64,000 bases of DNA from Lepas anatifera. Taxonomy: Eukaryota > Arthropoda > Thecostraca > Lepadidae. Both the position numbers and the translations under genes were made by a program. The stretch lies in NCBI GenBank assembly GCA_034440635.1, contig JAOTON010000386.1:372001-436000 (forward strand). The letters are read 5' to 3'. Under the pieces are notes generated by a model. It saw only the letters and a list, made by a program, of their open reading frames with translations. It was not told the DNA's origin and searched no databases. Positions 9,665-20,840 of the stretch are shown here, piece after piece. How positions within the stretch are numbered: the first letter of the stretch is position 1; each line of letters starts with the position of its first letter.

Positions 9665-10410
9665 GCTGCATGACTGCGTGTTGTAAATTTCACTTACTGA
9701 CTTACTTTCCACCATCACATCGTCTTTGAATAGCACCAACTTGGCTCGCTGATCTAGGAGTGGAATGTGATTTCAAACACCGGACGTTTTCATGTACATA
9801 TATTCTAGAGTTTAGGTATAAGGACGCAGCCGACTGTCTTTGTTACCTGATCTGTTGAAGCCTATATCGACATGTCCTCTTAGCTTTTTATATTTTTGCG
9901 TTCCCAACCCGGGAACATTTACGCATTTGCACCACACACGCAGACACGCACTATGTACACGGCAGCGGGGCTTACGCTTATCGGCACCCTTGCGGGACAG
10001 TCTTGTTCGCACGCTCCATGTCACACGCCCCACCGTACCAGGCGGTGGGGCTATCCCGATTCCTCGGGCCCGGCGGAACAGAGGACTGCTCCGGTAACAC
10101 GCGGCGAGGCCGTGCCCTCGGGCGGTGTCACCGTACCGGTGGATCTATTTAAAGGCAGATCAAGCCCGTGCTCCCAATAACAAGGGCGCTGGTTGGTCAG
10201 CGAAAGTCCATATTCAAGGCGGGCACTACTCAGTGTACTGCCATCTTCTGGGTAGGAGGCGGTCGAGGAAAAGGCTGCCAGAGGTCAGCTTTGATCCAAG
10301 GACCTCCCACAGTGCCTTAACCAACTGCGTCACGGCGGTGGTCAATGTCCCCTTAGTTGGCATATGACCTGTGTTGTCGGCACGCCCTGAAACCCCAAAC
10401 ATGATGATGA
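9665..10410 (+). other. Probable 3' UTR of the family-2 LINE, ending in an ATG-triplet tail
   Basis: No reading frame of note. The stretch ends with CATATGACCTGTGTTGTCGG, CACGCCCTGAAACCCCAAAC and ATGATGATGATGGG, clearly related to the family-1 3' terminus. The middle (about 10000-10230) is GC-rich and not recognised. A minus-strand tRNA-like head at 10275-10345 is probably a later insertion. Confidence 0.55.
10275..10345 (-). mobile_element. tRNA-like SINE head, minus strand
   Basis: On the minus strand, GTGACGCAGTTGGTTAAGGC (A box, 10313-10332) is followed by GGATCAAAGCT (degenerate B box, about 10287-10297). No intact cloverleaf, so a SINE head or tRNA pseudogene. Confidence 0.5.
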
Positions 10411-11222
10411 TGGGTTTCACTGGACTTCCCCGTGGCGTCCCCGCTGGGACAGCTGGGTTTCAATGAAACCCCAAACATGATGATGATGGGTTTCACTGGA
10501 CTTCTCCATGGCGTCCCGCATTGGGACAGGTGGGTTTCACTGGACTTCTCCGTGGTGTTCCCGCTGGGACAGGTGGGTTTCACTGGACTTCTCCGTGGCG
10601 TCCCCGCTGCTGGGGAGGTGGGTTTCTTTGGACTTCTCCCTGGCGTCCCCGCTGCTGGGACAGGTGGGTTTCACTGGACTTCTCCCTGGCGTCCCCGCTG
10701 CTGGAACAGGTGGGTTTCAATGGATTTCTCCGTGGTGTCCCCGCTGCTAGGACAGGTGGGTTTCACTGGACTTCTCCGTGGCGTCCCCTCTGCTGGGACA
10801 GGTGGGTTTCACTGGACTTCTCCCTGGCGTCCCTGCTGCTGGGACAGGTGGGTTTCACTGGACTTCTCCATGGCGTCCCCTCTGCTGGGACAGGTGAGTT
10901 TCACTGCACTTCTCCCTGGCGTCCCCTCTGCTGGGACAGGTGGGTTTCACTGGACTTCTCCGTGGCGTCCCCTCTGCTGGGACAGGTGGGTTTCACTGGA
11001 CTTCTCTCTGGCGTCCCTGCTGTGGGACAGGTGGGTTTCACTGGACTTCTCCGTGGTGTTCCCGCTGGGACAGGTGGGTTTCACTGGACTTCTCCGTGGC
11101 GTCCCCGCTGCTGGGGGAGGTGGGTTTCTTTGGACTTCTCCCTGGCGTCCCCTCTGCTGGGACAGGTGGGTTTCACTGGAATTCTCCGTGGCGTCCCCGC
11201 TGGGACAGGTCGGTTTCATTTG
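10411..11222 (+). repeat. Minisatellite, ~46-bp unit, about 18 copies
   Basis: Unit reads GTGGGTTTCACTGGACTTCT, CCGTGGCGTCCCCGCTGCTG, GGACAG (46 bp; some units 43 bp after loss of GCT). One early unit is replaced by a second copy of the LINE-tail sequence with ATGATGATGATGGG at 10476-10489. Because 46 is one more than a multiple of three, all three forward frames stay open for long stretches and give look-alike proteins of 80 to 263 residues. There is no codon-level evidence that any is made. The array starts at the LINE tail, so it may have expanded from it. Confidence 0.93.
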
Positions 11223-11614
11223 AGATCTAGTGGTAAATTGGCGCTGGCAAATGTGTACTTGGATTTCCTTTTTTGGCTTTCAATGAAGGCATCTGGATAG
11301 GTGGAGGGACCGTGCAAAGTGATGGATGTTCATGGAAAGGTTTCCATAAAGGAAATTTGTACGCACTGTGGACTGTTATGTTATTTATTACAGTCCGTAT
11401 TGGTTATTTTGTATTATTATGATTATGATTATTTGATTATGATTATTTTTCGTGTTGCATTAATTTAGTTTAATATTGTTCTTTATCTATATATTCCAAT
11501 ACCGAAGTTTTAGATGTGGGGTGGAGATTCTTCCATATACGGACATGGAGTCCAATACCTGCCGTATGTTTTTGCGTATATTGTGTGTCATCTAGTATAA
11601 TTTGTTCTGCGGTG

Positions 11615-11617
<3 letters not shown>
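11223..11617. other. Non-coding stretch, no recognised feature
   Basis: AT-rich, with a short TTATTATGATTATGATTATT run near 11410-11450. No gene seen. Confidence 0.6.

Positions 11618-11682
<65 letters not shown>
11618..11682. repeat. (TA)n microsatellite
   Basis: About 32 perfect TA dinucleotides. Confidence 0.97.
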
Positions 11683-11685
<3 letters not shown>

Positions 11686-11762
11686 TGCTCTAGAACCACT
11701 CATTTGTGCAGGTTTATTTACTGTCTGTAACTGTGTAAAATTAACTGGTCCTGCGGGTCATT

Positions 11763-11943
11763 GGCGGATCCAGGAGCAACCCTCGGTGGGGACAAGCCAA
11801 CGTTTGGGGGGGGGGCTTGATTTAGAAAAATCGCGAAACATATTATTTTGAAAGAAAAGGGCTAGACTTTGGTCCTGAGAGACAACATATACTATTTTGG
11901 GCTTTGGAGGGACCGCGGTCCCTTTGGCCCCCTTGGATCCGTT
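11763..11943. mobile_element. Short inverted-end element of the GCGGATCCAGG family
   Basis: Left end GGCGGATCCAGGAGC, right end CCCCCTTGGATCCG in inverted orientation, about 180 bp apart with G- and C-runs inside. Related ends occur at 17300, 17629-17906, 19332 and 29364. Size and inverted ends suggest a MITE; GCGGATCCAGG-type ends resemble hAT-like MITEs known in other animals, but no target duplication is evident. Confidence 0.5.
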
Positions 11944-12060
11944 AGTGATGTGGGTATTGCTCAACCCTCGCCCCGGTAGGGGTTGTTTGAACAACCCCTA
12001 TCTCGGTTTTTTTCCGGCGGTACGAAAAGCGGCGGCGCGAGGAGCCGCCGTGATAAGCAC

Positions 12061-12970
12061 AACTTAACCTTGATCAATTCCGCGACTTTCCACTAAATTT
12101 TAAGGTTGGATCATCTCAGGTCAGGTCACCAGCGCATGTCAAGTAACCTTACCTCCAAAAATGTTTAAGGTGGCATAAGTAAGAAATGTGTGAATCTATC
12201 ATATTGAAGCTTATACCACATAATAACCGCACCGGGTGCTACAAAAAAGAAAATCCAGGATTTTTTCATGTCGATGACCTAGGGTCAGGTACGGATCATG
12301 ACCTCTCCATTGGAAATACATGGGAAAACAGAAATTGTGCTGTATTGGTGTAGATACAGCTGAGAATACCTAAGTATTCTCCAAATCCAAGTATCCTGGG
12401 CTCGTGTCCAGGCTCATGTTGCAATTTTTAACCTTTGACCTCTGATAGGTCATCTGGGACTACTTCAGCAGTTTTCAGACTTAGGTCAATGACTGCTTGA
12501 AATGATGATACAGCCTTTATTTGGAACAGATACGTTTGGATTACTATTGAGACGAGTCGATTGATATGCATATTGACTATGCTGGGTCGGAAAATTTCCT
12601 TGACCTGACCTCCTGAGGTCAGGTCATTTTTATGTTTTGATCTAGCATATTCATATCATCATTAGATTTCCCGTGACGAGAGGAAGGGAATGATACCTAG
12701 AACATGATTCTAACTCAACTCTGTCAGACACTAGAGCCCAAAAATACTACCCTAACATGCAACCCTCTTTGTCCTCATGACCTCAATACTGACCTGAGCA
12801 AAAAAGTTGTTGATGTAGTTTCTTCATGAATTTGTATGAGCTATCCACCAGCATTCGTCATTTTCTCAATATCCCGCATAGGAGCTGAGTTCAAGGGGGG
12901 TGTTCAGACACCTCCCACCATGGCGAAGGTGGCTTGGAGGCCCATCGGGGTGAGGGTAAATGCCCTGCCA
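12061..12970. repeat. AGGTCA-rich dispersed repeat, copy 1
   Basis: No coding content. Many AGGTCA/TGACCT hexamers, several in direct pairs (AGGTCAGGTCACC at 12118-12130; TGACCTGACC at 12601-12610). Shares order and wording (a phrase like CATTGGAAATACATGGGAAA after a TGACCT, and a GGCGAAGGTGGC end at 12922-12933) with 19965-20840, 57360-58080 and parts of element C near 59400-59640, so it is a repeat family rather than unique DNA. Confidence 0.55.
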
Positions 12971-15650
12971 CCCCCCTCCTGGGCGGGGGATGGGGGAACT
13001 GACATATTTGACAGCTACAACATTTCTGATTTGATATATTTTTCATATGCTAACTTATGACGGAGGCTGCTTCATAACGTGTGAAAGCTTTTATGGTCGA
13101 AACGAGAATTTCTGAGATGGTCAATTGTTCCATATGCCGATTTTTTGCAACTAGAACATTGTTGCACAGTGACCCAAAATAGGTTTTGCACTAGGGTGTC
13201 GAGTGGAAAATTCAGCTCGGAATGTATGACAAGTGAGTGGAAATTGTCCTCAAAATGTATGACGGGTAAAAATTTTCCAATTTGGGTACTCAGGTGGTAA
13301 ACTCTCAGAGCCCTTGTTTGAACTGAGGAATGGATATTTCCTTTAATTTTCTCAAGTAAATATTTTAAATCGTCCCCAGCGGAATGGTTTGACCATTACC
13401 ATGGGAAACATTTTGGTTAAGCAGGTAAATCTTTACCAACTGAAACCCCGGATACAGTCTCAATCTTTTTAAGGAATTGGTGAATTGCCACAAATAAAAA
13501 ACTTTTTGGGGGCCTCTGAGACAACCTTCGGGAGAAAGAACTCTGGGAGCCACCAAGACTAACATTTGTGGGATGAAGATCAACTCTTGGGGGCTTCGCT
13601 AGACCAACTCTTGTGCCCCTCCTCTCCTCTCCACGACCAGCTCTAAAGGACCCTGAGACGAAATATCGAGCCCCCTTAGACCAACTCTGCAGGGGGCCTC
13701 CGAGACCGGCAGGTGGTGAAAATGAAAAGGATTTTTCGTGCAATACCTAGTGCCAAAATTAGTTATCTAACCATACACTGTTAGTTTTTCTGTCGGGACA
13801 ACGCCCTCATAACCTATGCCTATAGTCATCGGAATTTTGGGCCACTCTAACCTAATCACTGCACTTCGCATACATATGCTAGGGCCCAGTAGAGCCTTGG
13901 TTTACACTTAATATACACTGGCCGATACATATATACACTGGCCGTGAATAAACACTAACCCATGATTTTTTACTTTTTCCTTGCCCTGTCTTTTTTTTTT
14001 TTGATACAAACCACCTGCGCGATTTTTCTAATTGAGCATACACACTACCTTATCTGATTTATTGTTGCCTCGTGTGCTCTTTTCACCTGTGAGTATGTAC
14101 GTATATGTGTGTGTTCCAATATATGCATGGATATAACTACCCAGACGAAACTACAAACTTTCTATCATGGCAATAAACTCTTCAGACTCTTGTAAAGTTT
14201 TTTCTTTATCTGTCAATTCCCTGCTCCTCTTCTATCTACTCCCTTTATATGAATAGGTATGCTGTTTCTATCAATCTAATCAAGCTAAGCCTTCTTTCTG
14301 TTGTTTCTTCCTTTCGTCTACAATCGCCAGGCGCGGCGGGTTGCGACAGCGTCAGATCGACTACTGCTTTAAATTTCTGATCGCTTGCCGCTTCTCGGTC
14401 GCATGAGCTACCTAATTTGCATTTCAAAATTGCTGTAAATTAATTTTCTAAATCCTTATAGACTAGAAAATTATACAACTAAAAGCACACCAGAGGAAGA
14501 CTAACAATTTTTGTCAATAACGAATAAGAAAGCGGGCTTTCAAAGCCTAAGATGCCGCTTTTGTTTACTAGATGTAAAGACGGCGATTTGGTAAGTCCAC
14601 GCCGTAGACCAGCCATACAAAAGTGTCGATGTTTGAAGGGTAACTGGATGCATTCTTGTTGCCCAAAAATAATTTAATGAAATGTGAGTTTCATGTATTC
14701 AAGTACCGGACACTTTCGTTCAACAAATATCGCGTATTTGTGCCTAGGGTGTCGTGGGTGTCGTGAGTGGATTTGGGTGTCTCGGGCGTGGACGCGAATG
14801 AAGGGCTGATAGGGATAAAAATTATTTTCTTCGCATAAATGGTCATTTTCTACCATAAAATGTCAAAAATATGTGCTTAGCATACAATTTCAAGATAATT
14901 GCTTTTAACAACAAAATGACCAAAATGGTTTTCACTATTCTCCGTACCGAAATACAAAACAACTTTTCAAGGACGTAGCCTGAAATAATGTGCACAGATA
15001 AACTGTTTCCGAAATGTTCTTCAAGCGGTAGCTCATTTTGGCCTACAAGGCTGGGTGTCAATTTTCCACTCACCAATTTTGTGAGTGGTGGAATTTAGTG
15101 GCGGTGTTCACCCATTGGAACTTTCTCCGGTGGGGCGGGGCACTGAGCGTCTTGCCGCGCGAATTTCGATTCAGTTGTTCCACTGAAATCGGTGGAGATA
15201 AGGATGGCGGTATAATTGGCCGAAAATGAAATCGCCAGATTTTCTTTCAGAAAAGCGAAGAAGCGCATAGAGCCGAGTTAATTTGGCGATCTTCTAGTCG
15301 ATTCTGCTACTCTTTTTCGTGGATGTTGGTAGAGGAGGCAATGGAACTGGCCCTTGTAGTAAGTATTGTTGAGTAAAATTCAATAGTAGTAAGTATTGTT
15401 GGAAGTGAGTGGAGAATCCAGCAAAACAAATATAAAAGTGAGTGGAAAATTCTGCTTGAATGGATGCCGTTCTCACCCAGCCCCGGTTTTGGACACTGTT
15501 GTTGCACATTGTAATGCTATTGTTTCGCTGGTCAAAACTATTGTGTCTGGCCCTTTGGAATTGGACCGGACCGGGTGGAATTGTCTTCACAATTACCATA
15601 TCTTGCAGAGTGCTAGCTCAAAGCAGAACATTTTTTCTGTCGGGTTGTTT
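12971..15650. other. Long non-coding stretch
   Basis: No recognisable gene, exon or transposon domain. Holds a CT-rich segment with several CCAACTCT-type words (13550-13700), a T run at 13989-14002 and two similar GTAGTAAGTATTGTTG words at 15357 and 15387. Open frames here are short and without similarity I can name. Confidence 0.5.
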
Positions 15651-15659
15651 GGCTGGCAC

Positions 15660-15812
15660 GTGTGGAGCCTCCTCCCCAGTGTGTATCCGCCCAGCAGGGG
15701 GAACGGTCGGCGTGTGTGCCATTGTCAAGTACCAGATCGAACCGGGCACCCACGCTTCCGAGCGAGTGCCGCCGAATGGCAGATGCTGCTTAACATTGTC
15801 TAGCAACGTGCC
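15660..15812 (-). mobile_element. tRNA-derived SINE fragment, minus strand
   Basis: On the minus strand a B box GGTTCGATCTG (15733-15743) follows a tRNA-like start near 15800 (GTTAAGCAGC). The body after the B box (CAATGGCACACACGCCGACC, then TTCCCCCTGCTGGG) resembles that of the plus-strand SINE at 36432-36510 (AACAATGTGTCTCCCCGG), suggesting one SINE family. Confidence 0.5.
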
Positions 15813-16882
15813 CTAATCCAAGATAAGTGATTCGGTTCCTTGTCCGCCTTGGGCCTGTGATGTATTCATGCTAGTGGAGTAAACAGTGATTTAGAGCTAA
15901 CTGCTCTTTGTTGTGCTCAGGAATACATTCTCTTCAAGCTTCCGTATTTTGCAAAATATATATAGAGAGACTAGAGCCTGGTGCCAGACATTTCTTCTGA
16001 TGGCTTCCGTGGCTTAAACTGGAAGTTTGTTTTAATTAATCGTCTCAAAGTGGCCCAGAAATGTGCGACTATTTAAAATGAAGCATTTGAAAATATTGAA
16101 ACGAAGTGTGCATGTTTGTTATTATTGTGTTATTTGCAACTTGGGACTTCCCTCGAAATTGACAACAGCGCCCATCAAAAGCCATACAACTACGATGGCC
16201 GCAGCTGCGTCATTCCGCAAATGTCTATAAAACAAAAGCTGGGGGATCCAGTTGCGCTTAGCTTCCGCCCGCGCTCTCCCTACGCCTGCGCTGATTTGGG
16301 CGCAAGTTTACGCGTAAGCGGTTTGGAGGGATGTTCGGGAGAGAGCGATCGCGGAGCTCCGCGCCGCGTTAAGTTTGCGCGGAGCATCAGGGGTAATCCG
16401 AAGCAGCGGTGAATACTGCTGGAAACCGTAGTAGATACACGTTAAGGCTAAAATTCCCATACAATACGGTGCTTTTCTTGCCGTAGTAAACTCACGTCAT
16501 AGGTTACAGCCTGCTGACTGCTGTACGGTGTCGGATTTACTGGCCGACTGTGGGGAGGAGGTGATGAGAGGAAGACACGGCCCCGCGCTGGGAGGTGAGG
16601 TGATGATAAAAGTGCTCGGATCGGATAAAGGGGAAAGCTTTAGCCGTAAACGACAATTTATAAGTGGGATTTCCACATAAAGGAGGCATACATGTGAAAA
16701 CGATATAATTTGGCTCACTCCGAATGCGTTTTTATGTTAAGCCTCCCTCAAGTCAATTTATCTGGACAGGACACGGGCTTCACGCAACAAACTTTCGCCC
16801 CGTTCTACATTGGTGCCATTGGATTAGTCAGAGCAGTGGGAGACAAGATAACTTTACTTAAAGGTACGTTCAAGGGGATTCC
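15813..16882. other. Non-coding stretch, no recognised feature
   Basis: Contains a GC-rich island around 16180-16400 with an open frame without recognisable similarity. No gene supported. Confidence 0.5.
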
Positions 16883-16914
16883 TCCACGCCCGAGTGACGT
16901 CACTCGGGCGTGGA
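16883..16914. repeat. 32-bp perfect palindrome centred on a CRE motif
   Basis: TCCACGCCCGAGTGAC is followed at once by its exact reverse complement, with TGACGTCA (the CREB/ATF element) in the centre. With no spacer it can extrude as a cruciform. A second, 12-bp palindrome TGTGACGTCACA lies at 17109-17120. Confidence 0.95.
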
Positions 16915-17108
16915 TAAATTCCTTCACCATAAGGCCGTGTGTCCAACTGCTGCTAATGGCACTGCCCGTTTACGAATTTTTGAGAATACACAGTAATCAG
17001 GTTGATCCCAAATGCAATAAATAAGCATTTCGTCTTCGATTCTGGGCTCCTTTATGCAAAATTTTGGATATTTAATCATTTAATTTTCCCATGGTATATG
17101 CTACGAGG

Positions 17109-17120
17109 TGTGACGTCACA
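17109..17120. promoter_or_regulatory. Second CRE-centred palindrome
   Basis: TGTGACGTCACA, a perfect 12-bp palindrome with the full CRE octamer. No gene is recognised next to it, so function is open. Confidence 0.35.
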
Positions 17121-17628
17121 TCCGGTGATCTGCGCTTGCTGTTGGAGAGGGCTGAGTGGGAGAGAGATGAGCCGGGCAGGCTCCAAGAAGCCTGGCTCGG
17201 CGAGTGCAGTGCAGTTCAGTTTAGAATTGATTCACGAATTTAACCGCTATTAGGTATTTGCATTTTCTCAAACGTAGCCAAGTCATGTTCACTTGCGGAT
17301 CCAGGGGGGGGGCGCAGTGGGCAATTGCCCCTGTTATCATCTATCGGCTCCGGCGGGGGTACACCGCCTGTCTTTAGCCTGCCACGTGTACGGTAAGACT
17401 GATCTTTTTTGGCCAAGATGCTCAGTTACGCAAAGATGCTGCAAGTGCTTGAGTGACCTTTTATGGACACGGGGGTCAAATTTGAAAGCCTTAGCTACAC
17501 CTTCCCACGCCTTTGACTTTCGCTTTACTTGTTTAACGTCTAGTCGCTTGTTATCATCGATGTCCTTTAAGTCATTAATAATATCAGTAATTTTTGGATT
17601 TTTTGAAATTCAGGAAAATTTGACCATA

Positions 17629-17906
17629 CGCGGATCCAGGGGGGCAAAGGGGAGCAGGTGCCCTCCCCGATCGACCCTCGGCGCCCCCTGAAATGGTCAC
17701 GCCACCCCCCCCCACTGAAAAGATCGATGGCTCCCCCTGAAATGTTGCTTCCCACCGGTCCCCCCCTCCAGGTTGCGAAAATCGGCGCCCACCGTGAGGA
17801 TTTTGCGCGCTCCTGATATGTTTTGCCGGTCAAAAGTGGCTTCCCCTGGTCCGGATGCCGCCCCCCCGGAAACTTGCCCCCAATCAGGAATCCTGGATCC
17901 GCCCAT
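17629..17906. mobile_element. Inverted-end MITE of the GCGGATCCAGG family
   Basis: Begins CGCGGATCCAGGGGGGCAAA and ends ATCAGGAATCCTGGATCCGC, inverted relative to the start, 278 bp apart. The interior is rich in GGGGGC/GCCCCC blocks. A one-sided relative lies at 17300 (GCGGATCCAGGGGGGG). Confidence 0.6.
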
Positions 17907-19964
17907 GAATTTTACCCCACTTTCCTTTTCTTTTTGCCTTTGAAACAGCACCAGATATTAAAGAATCCTCACGCTCACAGTTCTCAGGATGAATTGGATT
18001 ATCGCTGGCGTTCCATGCCAGCCTCGACGAGACCGCTCGGGGACGGGGAGTAGTACGAAACGCGAGATACGTCCTGGGGCAAACAACAAGGTATATCGGA
18101 GGACAGTTAGCATTACGGCTGGTGGTCCACTGGCACAGCTGGCGTGATCTATGTTTCTCTTGGCCTGTGTCTCTTCTGAGGATTTCCCAGTGAGGTGCTT
18201 GCAGTTTGTGGGCCTCGATTATTATTATGAATACATGTTTTGTCGAACACAAGTCATATAACTTGGATTCACTGACATTTCCAATACCTTGTTGTTACTT
18301 TAAAATGATCACACATGCTTCCGCGCTGTCTTCCGCGCTGTTGAGAAGACGTGGAAAGTTAGCGCGTAAGACGGCGAGTTAAGACACTACTTCCGCCACA
18401 ACTTAGCTGCGTGCCGATGAATCCCTCCAAAAGCCGCTCCGCGCCGACTTACGCCCCCGCGCAGCTGCGCGCTGTCTACCGAGCGTCTGCATCCCCCCCA
18501 GCCAATGTTATTGAAATGTGGGCTCTCCGTATCGCTAAAAATGAAACATCTTAAAAATTTGCCTGCCATGTTGAATACTGTCAGTGCTATGGATCGACTA
18601 ATGATGTTTTGTTTCAATAACGGTTCGTCAATGGTCGACCATTTTCCGATGCAAATCGGATTTATTGCTACTTTAATTAAAGCTGGGGTATCTGAAGCCG
18701 TTACGTACCGGGTCTGGCAATTAATCTGAAGTTCTCAGTAAAATCATTCTCCGGCGAAAAAATAGTATTTGTGAAGTTCAATAGAACATTAAGGTTCAAA
18801 CTAGAAAATGTAAACTCCATTTTATTCCATTAAGGTTTTCGATGGTTGATGAACAACATCTCCCGGTCCTGATACTTTTTCCGTAGTAAGAGTCATCACC
18901 ACCCGGATTGCGAGTCACAAACCAAAAGTGGCCGCTACATAACCTTAGGAGGTTCGTGCGCCCGAAAGCCCAAATAACTAGCTAACCGAAAGTAGCAAAT
19001 CGTCAAATCCCCGCCGCGTTAGGTTTTTGTGAGTGGTGTGTGCTGTGTTTGGTGTCATTATCCATTCTGGAGCTGGGTTTCAACTCAAAAATTGGTCGCT
19101 CTTGTTTCAAGCATCAGGGGCCCAGAAAAAGAATGGGTGGTACATCTGATGAGCATTTCGTACCTTCGAGTGTCAAAAATGAAAGATGGTATTGGGTACA
19201 GAGCCTGGACGTGACCTTCTGTCCACTGGTATTGTATTATTGAATTTTGTTTTCAGACAAGCCCGGAAGAAATATGGCTGGGAAAACCAACTTAAGCTTA
19301 GCCCCACACCTGTCGGCTCCTAGCTGGTCTGCGGATCCAGCCGTCTTCCTAATTTCTCAGAATATACACGTTCAATTAAAAAATAAAGTAGGATTGATTT
19401 GTTTATGCTGAATTCCGTTTTCAAAAGAAGAAAACTACGAATTCTTGAAAATTGTTGGCAGGAACGTACAAAAGATACATTTCTTTTGCTGTTTTTCTTG
19501 ATATTCGCTTTTACTGTTGGCCCTGGTTTGATTTTCTCAAAAGTAGTGCGAATTGACGATTATTAATGCACAGTTGTCATGCATTCAGTCATGAGAAAAA
19601 TTAGAATTCTATCCTGGGCTTAAGGCTTAAGCTTTCGTGACATGGTGAAGTAAATATTATACCAGTTTTTGGCTGCTGCATAAATTGGTAAACGTCAGAT
19701 ACTGCGTAGCATCTTTCAATATACAAATTGTACCTATAATGCCAAGAAAAACCAGAGGCGGGTGCAGGAAAGCAAAACAGTGGCAAAATGTATATCGTCA
19801 ATGTCTTAACCCTCGCGCCACCGGGGGCCGGGGCCATCGATGACCCCCAGAAAGCTTTTTTCGGGATAGCGGGAAAACGACGAGACGCAGCACCGCAGTT
19901 AAGGGCTCCATTTCTCACACCATCATTTTCCCACCATCCCTAAAAAAATTCCCCGGGTGACCCA
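17907..19964. other. Non-coding stretch, no recognised gene
   Basis: Mixed-composition DNA with short open frames only. A GCGGATCCAGCC word at 19332 is a possible decayed MITE end. A GCGCCACCGGGGGCC stretch near 19815 resembles the GGTGGC-type end of the AGGTCA-rich repeat. Nothing else supported. Confidence 0.5.
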
Positions 19965-20840
19965 AGCTCAGCTCACCAGGCGAGGTCAACCAAGGTCACC
20001 TCACTTCAACTTTTGAGCTCTATAAGAGCTACCTTTCTGTCGATCGATTTGAACTTCCTACTCTTCATGACTCCTCCAGGGTCTACAAGACGTATCTCCG
20101 GGATTTTTCGATTTCGTCACCTGAGGTCAGGTCACGAGGTGACTTCTCCCATTGAAAAAGCATGGGGAAAGCTGTCTTATGATGTAAAAATCACAAAAAT
20201 GACTGCAAATACTCAGCTTGCTCAGAAAAGCGTTCTTGGACACCCTTTCATGGATCCCAGGGGCCATATTTACCCTTTGACCTCTCCGAGGTCATCCAAG
20301 GTCACAAGGGGTCTAAAACAGTATTTTGACAATAGCTTTTGACCTAATTAAGCTAGGGCGTTGACTCAAACATCATCGTGTATGTCTCGTCACTGGCTTT
20401 CATTTGATATACGACAAGGCCACGTTCTAACCTTTCGTGACGTGAGTTCATACTAGGTCACGAGGGGACCTCTAGAGGTCGAACCACTGGCGGGAGGTCA
20501 TTACGCTCCACATAGCGGAAAAAGGTCGGGCATTTTCCTAAAAATGTAGTGAACAAGATCGTAATAGCTCTAATGGCATAAGAGTTATGTCCAGTTTTCT
20601 TAAGCATTGAATATTTAGTGAAAATAGCCTGTCGTGACCTAACTTGACCTCTAGAGGTCAAACCATTGGCCGGAGCGCTTAAACATGCTAAATTTTTTCT
20701 TTCTGAATTCATGCGAGCTTTCTAATGCACTTTGCAGATTTGTGCTAACCTCCATATTTTCAGAGTTAAAAGGGAGTTCATGGATGCCCCCCGTGGGGCG
20801 AAGGTGGCGCCGGACCCCGGTTGGGGCGTGGATTAAAGGG
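19965..20840. repeat. AGGTCA-rich dispersed repeat, copy 2
   Basis: At least a dozen AGGTCA/TGACCT hexamers: AGGTCACCTCAC near 19996, GAGGTCAGGTCACGAGG near 20124, TGACCTCTCCGAGGTCATCC at 20278-20297, TGACCTAACTTGACC near 20636. Ends in GGGGCGAAGGTGGCG at about 20800, as copy 1 and copy 3 do. No coding potential. Confidence 0.55.

Noticed and set aside
10432..11300. Long overlapping open frames (up to 263 codons) with repeated GGFHWTSPWRP or VGFTGLL units, as if a repeat protein
   Set aside because: The 46-bp unit length keeps all forward frames open by itself; no start context, codon bias or known domain supports a protein.
15294..15816. A host exon in the tryptophan- and leucine-rich frame near 15460
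   Set aside because: No recognisable protein family and overlapping open frames on both strands; part is the minus-strand SINE.
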